The notes beneath the pieces were generated by a model. It had not been told where the DNA came from, ran no database searches, and worked only from the letters and a program-made list of their open reading frames with translations. Positions 25,383-34,490 of a stretch of DNA of 45,997 bases are shown one piece after another; the first letter of the stretch is position 1; each line of letters starts with the position of its first letter. Origin of the DNA: Altererythrobacter sp. (lineage in GTDB: Bacteria; Pseudomonadota; Alphaproteobacteria; Sphingomonadales; Sphingomonadaceae). The DNA lies in NCBI GenBank assembly GCA_031178065.1, contig JAPSJS010000026.1, positions 1 through 45,997 of the forward strand, given 5' to 3'. Position numbers and translations under genes: made by a program.

Positions 25383-25464
25383 GGCTGCTTCCTTCTTCTT
25401 GGCGGCCGCCCTTGCGGTCCGCATTCTGACCACGGCTCGAAAGCCGCCGCCGCATAGGTAACCG

Positions 25465-25493
25465 ATTATGCCGCGATTGGTGCCCGCGGGCAA
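25465..25493 (-). promoter_or_regulatory. Sigma-70-type promoter of hfq
   Basis: On the minus strand TTGCCC (25493-25488) and CATAAT (25470-25465) are separated by exactly 17 bases, close to the TTGACA/TATAAT consensus. It lies about 83-111 bp upstream of the hfq start at 25382, which supports the choice of the shorter Hfq start, since the longer frame would begin inside the -35 box. Confidence 0.65.
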
Positions 25494-25499
25494 ATCGTT

Positions 25500-25516
25500 A
25501 TTGCATCCGATGCAAT
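25500..25516. promoter_or_regulatory. Perfect 17-bp dyad upstream of the hfq promoter
   Basis: ATTGCATC and GATGCAAT flank one central base (C on plus). It lies seven bases upstream of the hfq -35 box and about ten bases after the ntrX stop. No T-tract follows it on the minus strand, so it looks more like a protein-binding site than a terminator. The binding factor is unknown. Confidence 0.5.
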
Positions 25517-25526
25517 CCGAGGCTGT

Positions 25527-26912
25527 TCAGACCTTCCGGTCCGGTGCGTGCCGCTCGCCCATGCCGAGCAGCTTCAGCTTGCGGTGCAGTGCCGAGCGTT
25601 CCATCCCGATGAAGCTCGCGGTCTTGGAGATATTGCCCGAGAAGCGCCGGATCTGAATGCTCAGATACTCGCGTTCAAACGTCTCGCGCGCCTCGCGCAG
25701 GGGGACGCCCATCAGCGTGGAAAGCCCGTTCGCGCCGCCCAGCTTGCCGCCGGTAACCTCACTCGGCAGCATCTCGGCCTCGATCACTTCGAGGTCCTCG
25801 CGTGGGGAGAGAATCACCGTCCGCTCGACCACGTTCCTCAACTGGCGGACATTGCCGGGCCAGTCGTAGGCCTGCAGCGCGGCCATGGCCTCCTCCGAGA
25901 TATCGGGCGCGGGAACACCCTGCTCGGCAGCATAGCGCGCGAAGAAATGCTGGGCGAGCGCCGGGACGTCGTCGCGGCGCTCGGCAAGCGAGGGAATCGC
26001 GACAGGCACGACGTTGAGACGGTAAAACAGATCTTCCCGGAAGCGCTTGTCCTCCATCTCCTCGGTCAGATCACGCGAGGTCGAGGAGACGACCCGCACG
26101 TCGACGCCGATCTGCCGATTCCCGCCGACACGGACGAAGGATTGTTCGGTCAGCACGCGCAGGATGCGTGCCTGGGTCGAGAGGGGCATGTCCGCCACTT
26201 CGTCGAGATAGAGCGTGCCGCCATCGGCTAGTTCGAGAAGACCGGGCCGGACGAGCTGACCGTCGGCTTCCTCGCCGAACAGCTCCTGCTCGAACCTCTC
26301 CGGCGTGATCCGCGCAGAATTGACGATGACGAAGGCGGAATCGGCGCGTCCGCTCCAGCTATGCAGCAGGCGCGCAGCAACTTCCTTGCCCGCCCCGGCC
26401 GGCCCGCTGATGAGCACGCGGCTACCGGTGTTGGCGACCCGCTTCAGCGTCGCACGAACCTGGTTGATGGCCGGGGAATTGCCGGTGAACTCCTCGCCAT
26501 GCGAGAAACCCTGCCGCAGACGAGTATTTTCCCGCCGCAGCCGTTCGGTCTCGGTCGCGCGGCCGACGAGATGGAGCAGGCGTTCGGCCTCGAACGGTTT
26601 CTCGATGAAATCCATCGCCCCGCGGCCGACGGCCGACACCGCGGTGTCGATATTGCCGTGACCGGAGAAGATGATCACTGGCAGCTCGGGCTCGCGCTTC
26701 TTGATCTCGTCGAGCACCTCGAGCCCGTCCATCGCGCTGCCGTGCAGCCATACGTCGAGCAGCACCAGGCTCGGGCGACGCTCATCGATCGCGGCCAGCG
26801 CTCCGTTGCTGTCACCTGCCGTGCGGCATTCGTAGCCCTCGTCGCACAGGACGCCGGAGACGAGCTCGCGAATATCGCGTTCATCGTCGACGACGAGGAT
26901 GTCTAGGGCCAT
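25527..26912 (-). CDS. ntrX: Response regulator NtrX
   Basis: A 461-residue response regulator paired with NtrY. The receiver domain has D53 as phospho-acceptor (LVLLDVWL), with acidic D9/D10 and K104-region KPF. The AAA+ domain (about 140-375) has Walker A as GPAGAGKEVAA and Walker B as GGTLYLDEVADMP. The sigma-54 contact motif GAFTGA is absent (LFGEEADGQL takes its place), as is usual for NtrX, so it does not act as a classical sigma-54 activator. The Fis-type HTH lies at the end (NISKTASFIGMERSALHRKL). AAGGAG precedes the ATG. In relatives NtrYX responds to nitrogen, redox or envelope state. Confidence 0.95.
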   Translation of the reverse strand: MALDILVVDDERDIRELVSGVLCDEGYECRTAGDSNGALAAIDERRPSLVLLDVWLHGSAMDGLEVLDEIKKREPELPVIIFSGHGNIDTAVSAVGRGAMDFIEKPFEAERLLHLVGRATETERLRRENTRLRQGFSHGEEFTGNSPAINQVRATLKRVANTGSRVLISGPAGAGKEVAARLLHSWSGRADSAFVIVNSARITPERFEQELFGEEADGQLVRPGLLELADGGTLYLDEVADMPLSTQARILRVLTEQSFVRVGGNRQIGVDVRVVSSTSRDLTEEMEDKRFREDLFYRLNVVPVAIPSLAERRDDVPALAQHFFARYAAEQGVPAPDISEEAMAALQAYDWPGNVRQLRNVVERTVILSPREDLEVIEAEMLPSEVTGGKLGGANGLSTLMGVPLREARETFEREYLSIQIRRFSGNISKTASFIGMERSALHRKLKLLGMGERHAPDRKV

Positions 26913-26934
26913 CAGGGGAACTCCTTGTCATGCA

Positions 26935-29202
26935 TCATTCGGCGGCCTCGCTCCCCTGCACCGCAGGTTCGCGCGTAAACCGCAGTGTTACGCGAGTGCC
27001 GCCACCTTCGGCGGTTGCGAAGATCATCTCCCCCCCGTGTTCCTCGACGATCTTGTTGACGATGGCGAGGCCGAGCCCGGTGCCCTTCTCGCGCGTCGTG
27101 ACGTAGGGTTCGACGATACGATCGCGGTCCTGCGGCAGGCCGACGCCGTTGTCCTCGACCGTGACCGTAACGTCGTCTTCGTCCGGAACGACCGACACCG
27201 TGATCTGTCCGCGGAAATCCGGCTCGGCGTCTCGCACGCGCGCGTCCACAGCCTCGACGGCGTTCTTGAGGACATTGGTAAGGGCCTGACCGACCTGGTG
27301 ACGGTCGCAGGCGAGCGGGATCGGACCCTCGCCCTCGTAGCTGAAGCGGAAGTCGATTTCGGGATGGGCGACTTCCTGCAGGAACAGCGCTTGCCGCACG
27401 AGATCGAGCGCGTCCTCCTTGCGGAAGACCGGCTTGGGCAGGCGCGCGAAGGACGAGAATTCGTCGACCATTTTCCGCAGGGCGGCCACCTGTCGCACGA
27501 TGGTGTTGGTGAGCTCGTCGAACAGGTCTCCGTCGCTGTCGATCTGCTTGCGGTAACGGCGCTTGAGACGCTCGGTCGCGAGCTGGATCGGAGTGAGCGG
27601 ATTCTTGATCTCATGTGCGATCCGCCGCGCGACGTCCGACCAGGCAGCCTGCCGCTGGTCGAGCAACTGGCGCGTGATATCCTCGAACGTGATCACCTTG
27701 CCTTCGGAGAAGTCGGCAACCTTGACCGCGAGTGTCAGCAGGTCTCCGCCCACGGTCTGGTTCACAATTCCGCGATCGACTCCTCCGCGAACGAGCGTCG
27801 AAATCTGCGGGCTGAGCTGTTCGAGCGTGAGGCCGAGAGGCGGCGGCGAAGCTTCTTCGATCAGCAGCGCCTGCGCCGACCCGTTCATCAGCAGTACCTG
27901 CCCGTCCTGATCGACCGAGATCACCCCTGCGGTGACCGATTCGAGCACGGTTTCCATGAATGCGCGGCGATTTTCCAACTGGCGGTTGGCGCTGACGAGA
28001 GCATCCGTCTGCTTCTCGATCTGCGCCGTCATTCGGTTGAATGCGCGGTTGAGCAACCCAATCTCGTCGGGCCCGGTCCGTCCCTCCACGCGCAGCGCGA
28101 AGTTGCCGGCGCCGACCTGGCGCGCCGCTCCGACGAGATCAGTAAGCGGTTCGACTTGCCGGTCTGCGAAGCGCAAGGCGAACCACACCGAGAGTGCAAG
28201 CAGCGCAAGCGAGACGAAGAACAGCGCGAGATTGAAACGCAACTGTAGCGCCCGCGCGCGCTGCGTGAGCAGGTCGTAATTGGTGGAGATCGCGTTGGCG
28301 CGGTCCCACAAGTCGAACGCAAAGGCCTGGGAATTGCGCGCGTTGTAGAGGAAGATTCCGCTTTCTTTATCGATAGCCGCCACCGCCTCGATGCGCTCGG
28401 GACTGCCCTGCACCACAACCTGTTCGCCGCCCGCAACCCGATCGAATATCGTCGGATCGAGCTCGGTCGGGTCATTGTCGCTGACGAGCCCGAGCATCGC
28501 CGCGGTGCGTAGACTTCCGTCCGCCACGCGCTGGAGAATGGCCGATTCGTTGATCCCCCTCCCCTCTGCTTGGTAGCGGTAATAATCCTCGAAACCCCCG
28601 TCAGTGAGCGAGCCCCTCTGGAAATAGAATAGCAGGTCGCTCGCCATGCTTACGGTCTCGCTGGCCACTTCGAGTTGGTTCTGCTCGTAGTAATCCTGTG
28701 CGAGTTCGTTCGCGTTGCGCATCAATCCGCGCGAATCGTCGGAGAACCAGAAGTCGACGCCCGATTGGAAGAGCACCGCCGCAAACACGGCGACGAGCAG
28801 CGTCGGAATGGCCGCAACGAGCGAGAAGAAGAACACGAGCCGCACGTGAAGCCGGGCCGTGCTGCCGGCTGCGCGACGCAACGCAAACCGCCGGCCGAAA
28901 AGCACGACCAGCGCCATCGCTGGCAGCAGCGTGCCGATCAGCAGGCTCGCCACCTGCCCCGCCGGGACGAGTTGGCCATCCGGCGGCGCGCTTTCGAACG
29001 TCACCCAGGTCGTCAGCACCATTGCCGCGAGAGCAAGCGCCGCAGCAATCTCGAGCAGGAGGAAAAAATTCGACCGGCGCGAAGCGACCACGACGCGGCG
29101 CCACAAGCGCGGCGCTCGCCTGGTCAACGGGAGTGTCGGTGCTGCCACAGTTGCAAGCTTACAACGCCGCTGTTGCAGTTTTGCAAGCTCATTTTCGCTC
29201 AA
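26935..29202 (-). CDS. ntrY: Sensor histidine kinase NtrY
   Basis: A 755-residue membrane sensor. Three N-terminal helices (about 45-140: LLLEIAAALALAAMVLTTWV, SLLIGTLLPAMALVVLFG, VFFFSLVAAIPTLLVAVFAA), a periplasmic sensing region, a fourth helix near 310 and a HAMP segment come first. A PAS domain follows, then HisKA with H530 in RIAHEIKNPLTPIQL, and the ATPase domain with N (NVLKNAVEAVDA), G1 (VEDNGVGLP) and G2 (EKGTGLGLAIV). It phosphorylates NtrX. The start is uncertain: TTG at 29202 has no good ribosome site, and GTG at 29148 would remove 18 residues. It lies 24 bases after ntrC. Confidence 0.95.
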   Translation of the reverse strand: MSENELAKLQQRRCKLATVAAPTLPLTRRAPRLWRRVVVASRRSNFFLLLEIAAALALAAMVLTTWVTFESAPPDGQLVPAGQVASLLIGTLLPAMALVVLFGRRFALRRAAGSTARLHVRLVFFFSLVAAIPTLLVAVFAAVLFQSGVDFWFSDDSRGLMRNANELAQDYYEQNQLEVASETVSMASDLLFYFQRGSLTDGGFEDYYRYQAEGRGINESAILQRVADGSLRTAAMLGLVSDNDPTELDPTIFDRVAGGEQVVVQGSPERIEAVAAIDKESGIFLYNARNSQAFAFDLWDRANAISTNYDLLTQRARALQLRFNLALFFVSLALLALSVWFALRFADRQVEPLTDLVGAARQVGAGNFALRVEGRTGPDEIGLLNRAFNRMTAQIEKQTDALVSANRQLENRRAFMETVLESVTAGVISVDQDGQVLLMNGSAQALLIEEASPPPLGLTLEQLSPQISTLVRGGVDRGIVNQTVGGDLLTLAVKVADFSEGKVITFEDITRQLLDQRQAAWSDVARRIAHEIKNPLTPIQLATERLKRRYRKQIDSDGDLFDELTNTIVRQVAALRKMVDEFSSFARLPKPVFRKEDALDLVRQALFLQEVAHPEIDFRFSYEGEGPIPLACDRHQVGQALTNVLKNAVEAVDARVRDAEPDFRGQITVSVVPDEDDVTVTVEDNGVGLPQDRDRIVEPYVTTREKGTGLGLAIVNKIVEEHGGEMIFATAEGGGTRVTLRFTREPAVQGSEAAE

Positions 29203-29226
29203 GCGAACGTTCGTGCGGACGAAAGG

Positions 29227-30639
29227 TCAGTTGGCGCGAACGAAGCTGTCTGCCTGGATCTCGAGATCCGCTAGCTTCTTGCGCAGCGTGTTCCGATTGA
29301 TGCCCAGAAGTTTCGCCGCCCGCAACTGATTGCCGGCGGTCTGCGCCAGCGCGTGTTCGAACAGCGGCCGCTCGAACGCTGCGAGGGCGCGATGATAGAC
29401 TGTGCCCGGCGCCGGCGCGCTACCGACGATCCAGCCCTCCAGCGCGCTGCGCAGGCCGTCATCATCGTCGGGCCGAGCCGAATGCGCCGCGTCTTCGCCA
29501 AGAACCGATGTGATCGTCTGGGAATCGATCACATCGTCGCGTGCCATCAGCGCCAAGCGATAGATTGCATTCCGCAATTCGCGGACGTTGCCGCGCCAGG
29601 GCTGTTGTTCGAGCAGCGCGATGGCGGCGCGGTCGATCCGGCGTTCGGGCAGACCCTCCCGCGCGGCATGGCCGAGGAAATGCTTGGCCAGCGCCTCGAT
29701 GTCTTCCGCACGGTCGCGCAGCGGCGGCAATTGGATCGGCACGACATTGAGGCGATAGAAAAGATCCTCGCGGAACCGGGCGCTGGCGATCATCGGCTTG
29801 AGATCGCGGTTCGTCGCGGCGACGATACGCACGTCCACGCCGATCTCCTGGCGCCCGCCGACGCGCCGGATGCGTCCAGACTGCAGCGCGCGAAGCAACC
29901 GCGTCTGCGCCTCCATCGGCATGTCCCCGATCTCGTCGAGGAACAGTGTGCCCCCATTGGCCTGCTCGAACTTGCCGATCGCCTGCGCGATGGCACCGGT
30001 GAAAGCGCCCTTTTCGTGCCCGAACAGCTCGCTTTCGATCAGGTCCGACGGAATCGCCGCTGCGTTGACCGCAACGAACGGCCCGGACTTGCGATGGCCG
30101 AGTTCATGGATGGCCTCTGCCACGAGCTCCTTGCCAGTCCCCGATTCGCCGAGGATCAGGACCGTCAGATCGTTGCGCAGGACACGAGTGATCATGCGGT
30201 AGACCGCCTGCATCGCCTGGCTACGGCCAACGAGCGGCAGCCCGTCGCCGGCTTCCGCCTCCTCGCCCCGCCGCACGCCCGAACCCGCTGCCTGCACGAC
30301 CGCGCGCACCAGATCCTCCAGATCGAACGGCTTCGGGAAGTACTCGAACGCACCGGTGTCGCTCGCACGCACCGCCGTATCGAGCGTATTCTGGGCCGAC
30401 AGCACGATCAGCGGCATGGTTGGGCAAGCCGCACGGACACTGCCGATCGTCGCAATGCCGTCGCCGTCGGCGAGCACGACGTCGGTCAACATCACGTCAT
30501 ACTTGCCCGACGCGAGCAGCTTGTCGCGCGCGGCGATGCTGTCGCAGCGGTCGACCGCAAACCCCTCGTCCTCCAGCGCGGACCGGATGACGGTCGCGAT
30601 CGAAGTATCGTCCTCGACCAGCAGGATCTTGCCGCTCAT
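29227..30639 (-). CDS. ntrC: Nitrogen regulation response regulator NtrC
   Basis: A 470-residue sigma-54 activator. Receiver domain with D53 (DVMLTDVV), AAA+ domain with Walker A GESGTGKELVAEAI, the sigma-54 contact loop GAFTGA (HEKGAFTGAIAQAIG), Walker B GGTLFLDEIGDMP, and arginine-finger region FREDLFYRLNV. The C-terminal Fis-type HTH is QLRAAKLLGINRNTLRKKL. Phosphorylated by NtrB under nitrogen limitation, it activates genes such as glnA or amtB, none of which is in this window. The start overlaps the ntrB stop as ATGA, so synthesis of the pair is coupled. Confidence 0.96.
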   Translation of the reverse strand: MSGKILLVEDDTSIATVIRSALEDEGFAVDRCDSIAARDKLLASGKYDVMLTDVVLADGDGIATIGSVRAACPTMPLIVLSAQNTLDTAVRASDTGAFEYFPKPFDLEDLVRAVVQAAGSGVRRGEEAEAGDGLPLVGRSQAMQAVYRMITRVLRNDLTVLILGESGTGKELVAEAIHELGHRKSGPFVAVNAAAIPSDLIESELFGHEKGAFTGAIAQAIGKFEQANGGTLFLDEIGDMPMEAQTRLLRALQSGRIRRVGGRQEIGVDVRIVAATNRDLKPMIASARFREDLFYRLNVVPIQLPPLRDRAEDIEALAKHFLGHAAREGLPERRIDRAAIALLEQQPWRGNVRELRNAIYRLALMARDDVIDSQTITSVLGEDAAHSARPDDDDGLRSALEGWIVGSAPAPGTVYHRALAAFERPLFEHALAQTAGNQLRAAKLLGINRNTLRKKLADLEIQADSFVRAN

Positions 30640-31706
30640 GCCTGTTCCCTCTCGTCCTTCGCCAGCGGCAGATGGATGCGAAAATGCGTCAGCCCCGCAC
30701 GTTCGTCGCGCTGATGTCCGATCCGCCCGTCCATGTCGCGCACCAGCTTGCGCACCAGCGCGAGGCCGAGGCCCTGTCCGCTTGCCTTGGATGTGACGAA
30801 CGGTTCGAACACATGATCGCGGAGCGCGGGATCGATACCCGACCCGTTGTCGCTGACGGTGATCTCGATCGGAAGGCGCACGGTCCGCCCGAGCTTGAGG
30901 TTCGAGACAAGCCCGCTGGCAAAGCGCGTGCGGATAACCACCCGCGGCGTCTCGGCGTTGGCGCAGGCGTCACGGGCGTTCGATATCAGGTTGATCAGCA
31001 CCTGTTCCAGCGCATCGCGGCTGGCGAGCACCGGCGGCAAGGATGGGTCGAACTCCTCGACCAGTTCCACTCCGCTGTCATCCGCCGCGCGGACCGAAGC
31101 GATTGCGCTGCGGACCGCGGCGTGGAGGTTGACCGGCGTGACCGGATCGGCGCGCTCGCTGCCGAGACGCTGCATGCGATCGACCAGGCGCGCGATCCGG
31201 TCAACTTCGTCCGAGATCATCGCCACCAGCGGCCGGTCCTTCTCGTTCAGTTTGCGCGCGACGAGTTGGCCGGCACCGCGGATCGCTGCGAGCGGATTCT
31301 TGATCTCGTGCGCGAGGATAGCCGGCGCGCGGAGCGTGGTTGCCTCGCCGGCATCCTCCGCCATCTCGCCCTGCCCCACTTCGGAGACCGTCATGACGCG
31401 CCACCCCGGGTGCGACGCAAGGGGGGAGACGGTCAGATTGACTTGCGTCGCACGCGCGCCGCAGCGCAGCGTCATGCCGCGCACGGTAAGCCTTGCATCG
31501 GTTTCCGTCAGGCGCTTCGCCACGCGCACGTCATCGAGTTGGACGACATCGAGCAGCCCGGCGCCGACAAGCCGCTTGGCGCTGCGGTGGAGCAGGTCTT
31601 CAGCCGCCGGATTGGCCTCGCGCACGACGAGGTCGGGATCGAGCAGCAGGACCGCGAAGATCAGCCCGGCGATCTGCGCCCCCGGGCCGGGCGGCGCGCC
31701 ATCCAT
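30636..31706 (-). CDS. ntrB: Nitrogen regulation sensor histidine kinase NtrB
   Basis: A 356-residue soluble kinase/phosphatase for NtrC. It has an N-terminal PAS domain (about 15-110, LLLDPDLVVREANPAAEDLL), HisKA with H133 in ILAHEIKNPLAAIRGAG, and the ATPase domain with N box INLISNARDAC, G1 VSDNGSGIDP and G2 GQGLGLALVRKLV. No membrane helix is evident, as expected for a kinase controlled by PII. ATG 31706 is chosen; GTG at 31712, overlapping the dusB stop as GTGA, is equally possible. Upstream codons in the frame belong to the dusB region. Confidence 0.95.
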   Translation of the reverse strand: MDGAPPGPGAQIAGLIFAVLLLDPDLVVREANPAAEDLLHRSAKRLVGAGLLDVVQLDDVRVAKRLTETDARLTVRGMTLRCGARATQVNLTVSPLASHPGWRVMTVSEVGQGEMAEDAGEATTLRAPAILAHEIKNPLAAIRGAGQLVARKLNEKDRPLVAMISDEVDRIARLVDRMQRLGSERADPVTPVNLHAAVRSAIASVRAADDSGVELVEEFDPSLPPVLASRDALEQVLINLISNARDACANAETPRVVIRTRFASGLVSNLKLGRTVRLPIEITVSDNGSGIDPALRDHVFEPFVTSKASGQGLGLALVRKLVRDMDGRIGHQRDERAGLTHFRIHLPLAKDEREQA

Positions 31707-31708
31707 GA

Positions 31709-32725
31709 TCACGCAGCGCGACGGCGCATGAACGGCTCGTAGAACCGCTCGAGCTCGCCGAGCACCTGGTCGGGATCGTCGATGAAGTTCACGCGATTGC
31801 GGAACTCGGCCGAGCCGTGCATGCCTTTCGTGTACCAACCTAAGTGCTTGCGCGCGACCTTGGCGCCCACGTCGCGGCCATAATGCTCGAGCATCCCGCG
31901 ATAGTGCTCGACAAGCACCTCGAACTGCTCGTTGAAGCTCGGGCTCGCGAGGCTCTGCCCCGTGCGCCACCAGTGCATGACCTGGCCGAGCAGCCACGGC
32001 TTGCCATAGGCGCCGCGGCCGATCATCACACCGTCGGCGCCCGACTGCTCGAGCGCCTTGGCTGCATCGTCGATGCTGCAGATGTCGCCGTTGACGATCA
32101 CCGGAATGGACACCGCCTCCTTGACCTTGCGGATGAAGGACCAGTCGGCGCTGCCCTTGTACATCTGGTTGCGCGTGCGGCCGTGAACGGTGATCATCTT
32201 GACGCCGAGATCCTCGGCGATCCGCGCGAGTTCCGGCGCGTTGAGGCTGTCATGGTCCCAGCCCATGCGCATCTTGACCGTTACCGGCACCGAGACGGCC
32301 TCGACGGTCGCCTCCATGAGCCTGGTTGCCAGGGGCACCTCGCGCATCAGCGCGGAGCCGGCCATACCGTTGGTAACCTTGCGCACCGGACAGCCGAAGT
32401 TGATGTCAATGATTTCGGCGCCGCGGTCTTCGTTGAGCTTGGCCGCGTCACCCATCGACTCCGGATCGCATCCGACGAGCTGCATCGAGACCGGCTCTTC
32501 GGTCGGATCCCACGCAGCCTTCTGGATCGACTGGCGCGTCTCGCGGATCGCAGCCTGGCTGGCGATCATCTCGGTGACGTTGAGGCCGGAGCCGTAGCGC
32601 CGGACGAGCGTGCGGAACGGCATGTCGGAGACGCCGGTCATTGGCGCGAGGACCACCGGGCAGTCGATCGTCACCGGACCGACATGGATCGGCTTCAGCG
32701 CCGGGGGAGTGGGAAGCGGAGTCAT
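31709..32725 (-). CDS. dusB: tRNA-dihydrouridine synthase B
   Basis: A 338-residue FMN-dependent enzyme that reduces specific uridines in the tRNA D-loop. It is a TIM barrel with the N-terminal [16 protein letters not shown], the catalytic cysteine in [32 protein letters not shown] and the phosphate-binding NGDICS / [16 protein letters not shown]. This is the gene named nifR3 in nitrogen-fixing relatives, where it heads the ntrBC operon exactly as here. ATG 32725 is used; ATG 32758 would add eleven residues without homology. It is divergent from ispDF. Confidence 0.95.
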   Translation of the reverse strand: MTPLPTPPALKPIHVGPVTIDCPVVLAPMTGVSDMPFRTLVRRYGSGLNVTEMIASQAAIRETRQSIQKAAWDPTEEPVSMQLVGCDPESMGDAAKLNEDRGAEIIDINFGCPVRKVTNGMAGSALMREVPLATRLMEATVEAVSVPVTVKMRMGWDHDSLNAPELARIAEDLGVKMITVHGRTRNQMYKGSADWSFIRKVKEAVSIPVIVNGDICSIDDAAKALEQSGADGVMIGRGAYGKPWLLGQVMHWWRTGQSLASPSFNEQFEVLVEHYRGMLEHYGRDVGAKVARKHLGWYTKGMHGSAEFRNRVNFIDDPDQVLGELERFYEPFMRRRAA

Positions 32726-32801
32726 AGCGAGGGCGTGCCTAAAATTTGGGCAGCGCATAGTGGATTGCCCGTCCTCGCGCAAGCGGCTAGCCGCGGCGGC
32801 G

Positions 32802-33953
32802 ATGCCGGACAGCCCGCCCCTGCCCCTATTCGCCGCGGTTGTCGTCGCCGCGGGCAAAGGGCTGCGCGCAGGACAGCCGGTTCCCAAGCAATTCGCGCGC
32901 TGGCGCGGCATGCCAGTGGTGCGCCACTCGGTTGGGGCATTGATCGACGCAGGGGCCCAGAGAGTGGTGGTCGCCATTCCGGAAGGAGCGGAGACGGTTG
33001 CCGGAGAGGCGCTGGCAGGTCTCGCCCCGGTAGAACTGGTGACCGGCGGCGCAACCCGGCAAGGTTCCGTGCGGCGGGCTCTCGAGACGCTGGAATCCCG
33101 GGCGCCCGAACTGGTCCTGATCCATGACGCTGCTCGCCCCGCTCTCGCCCGACCCGTGATCGCGCGGCTGCTGGCGGCGCTCGCCGGCAGTCCGGGCGCA
33201 ATTCCGGTTCTGCCGGTCGTCGATAGCCTCGCAATCGACGATCACGGCATGATGGGCGGCGCGGCCGACCGCGAAGCGCTGCGCCGCGTCCAGACACCGC
33301 AGGCATTCCGTTTCCACGACATTCTCGCTGCGCATCGTGCTTGGTCTGACGAGCCAACAGCCGGCGACGATGCGCAGGTCCTGCGCGCGATCGGCGGGAC
33401 GGTCGCGCTCGTCGAAGGGGACGAAGCGCTCAGGAAGCTGACATTCGCGGAGGATTTCGTGCCCCAACCTAGCCCCATCCGCACCGGCATGGGCTTCGAC
33501 GTGCACCGGCTCGCCGCGGGCAAGGAACTGTGGCTCGGCGGCGTGCTCGTGCCGCACGACAAGGGACTGGCGGGGCACAGCGACGCGGACGTCGCGCTCC
33601 ATGCGCTGGTGGACGCGCTGCTGGGCGCGATCGGCGACGGCGACATCGGCGCCCACTTCCCGCCAAGCGATCCCCAGTGGAAGGGGGCACACTCGGCGCG
33701 CTTCGTAGAGCACGCGGCCGCGCTCGTCGACACCGCCGGTTACCGGATCGCCAACGTCGATCTCACCATCATCTGTGAGATGCCGAAGATCGGTCCGCAC
33801 CGGGACGCGATGAGGACGCGCATCGCAGCGCTCTTGGCGATCGACCTTGGCGCGGTTAGCGTGAAGGCCACGACTACCGAGGGACTCGGCCTTACCGGCC
33901 GCGGCGAAGGCATCGCCGCCCAGGCGGTCGCGACTTTGGTCGGAAAGGATTGA
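32802..33953 (+). CDS. ispDF: Bifunctional MEP cytidylyltransferase / MECDP synthase
   Basis: A 383-residue fusion of two non-consecutive MEP-pathway enzymes making isoprenoid precursors. Residues 1 to about 220 are IspD, with the CTP-binding [20 protein letters not shown] and [10 protein letters not shown], then VQTPQAFRF. Residues about 227-383 are IspF, with the zinc-binding [33 protein letters not shown] and [15 protein letters not shown]. The fusion is usual in Alphaproteobacteria. ATG 32802 has a weak ribosome site, and GTG at 32757 in the same frame cannot be excluded. The upstream gap to the divergent dusB is 76 bp and should hold both promoters. Confidence 0.95.
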   Translation: MPDSPPLPLFAAVVVAAGKGLRAGQPVPKQFARWRGMPVVRHSVGALIDAGAQRVVVAIPEGAETVAGEALAGLAPVELVTGGATRQGSVRRALETLESRAPELVLIHDAARPALARPVIARLLAALAGSPGAIPVLPVVDSLAIDDHGMMGGAADREALRRVQTPQAFRFHDILAAHRAWSDEPTAGDDAQVLRAIGGTVALVEGDEALRKLTFAEDFVPQPSPIRTGMGFDVHRLAAGKELWLGGVLVPHDKGLAGHSDADVALHALVDALLGAIGDGDIGAHFPPSDPQWKGAHSARFVEHAAALVDTAGYRIANVDLTIICEMPKIGPHRDAMRTRIAALLAIDLGAVSVKATTTEGLGLTGRGEGIAAQAVATLVGKD

Positions 33954-33962
33954 ACGGATCCC

Positions 33963-34490
33963 ATGAAAGCCATCCTGGCACGCACCGCTCTCGCGCCGCT
34001 GGCGCTCGCGTCCTTCGCCATGCCCGCGAACGCGCAGGCCGGGCCGAGCGGTCCGGAGATCGAGGGCGCGGTCCGCTTCGGCCTGCCAGCCTTGTTCGAC
34101 GGATTCCGGGCGACCTGTTCCGCCCGACTGGCACCGCACGGCTATGTCGCGCAGAACGCCGACCGTCTCAGGGCCAAGTTCGCGGAAGGCGCGGATGCGC
34201 ACTGGCCTGCGGCGAAGGCCGCGCTCTCCACGTTGGGCGAGGATCAGGGCATGGACAGCGCGATGCTTGCCGAGATGCCCGACGACGCGCTCAAGCCTTT
34301 CGTCACCGCCCTGCTGCAGCAGATGGTCGTGGCGGAGATCGAGCCTACGCAATGTGTCGACGTGGAGCGCGGGCTCGAGCTGATCGATCCACTGCCCGCC
34401 GACAATATCGCGGGCCTGATCGGCTTTATGGTCGAAATAGCCGAGCGGGATGAGAGCAATACCGACGCCGCTGGCGTGGCTGGCGAATAG
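33963..34490 (+). CDS. Secreted protein, function unknown
   Basis: A 175-residue protein with a clear signal peptide (LAPLALASFAMPANAQA, cleavage after about residue 25). The mature part is helical and acidic and contains two cysteines (RATCSARL and PTQCVDV) that could form a disulfide. Length and composition suggest a small soluble periplasmic protein. I recognise no motif. It lies nine bases after ispDF and its stop abuts the start of the cinA-type gene, so the three are probably co-transcribed. Confidence 0.8.
   Translation: MKAILARTALAPLALASFAMPANAQAGPSGPEIEGAVRFGLPALFDGFRATCSARLAPHGYVAQNADRLRAKFAEGADAHWPAAKAALSTLGEDQGMDSAMLAEMPDDALKPFVTALLQQMVVAEIEPTQCVDVERGLELIDPLPADNIAGLIGFMVEIAERDESNTDAAGVAGE

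Noticed and set aside
25527-26912. NtrX as a degenerate or inactivated sigma-54 activator because GAFTGA is missing
   Set aside because: Loss of GAFTGA is usual for NtrX; the adjacent NtrC keeps the motif, and NtrX retains D53, Walker motifs and the HTH.
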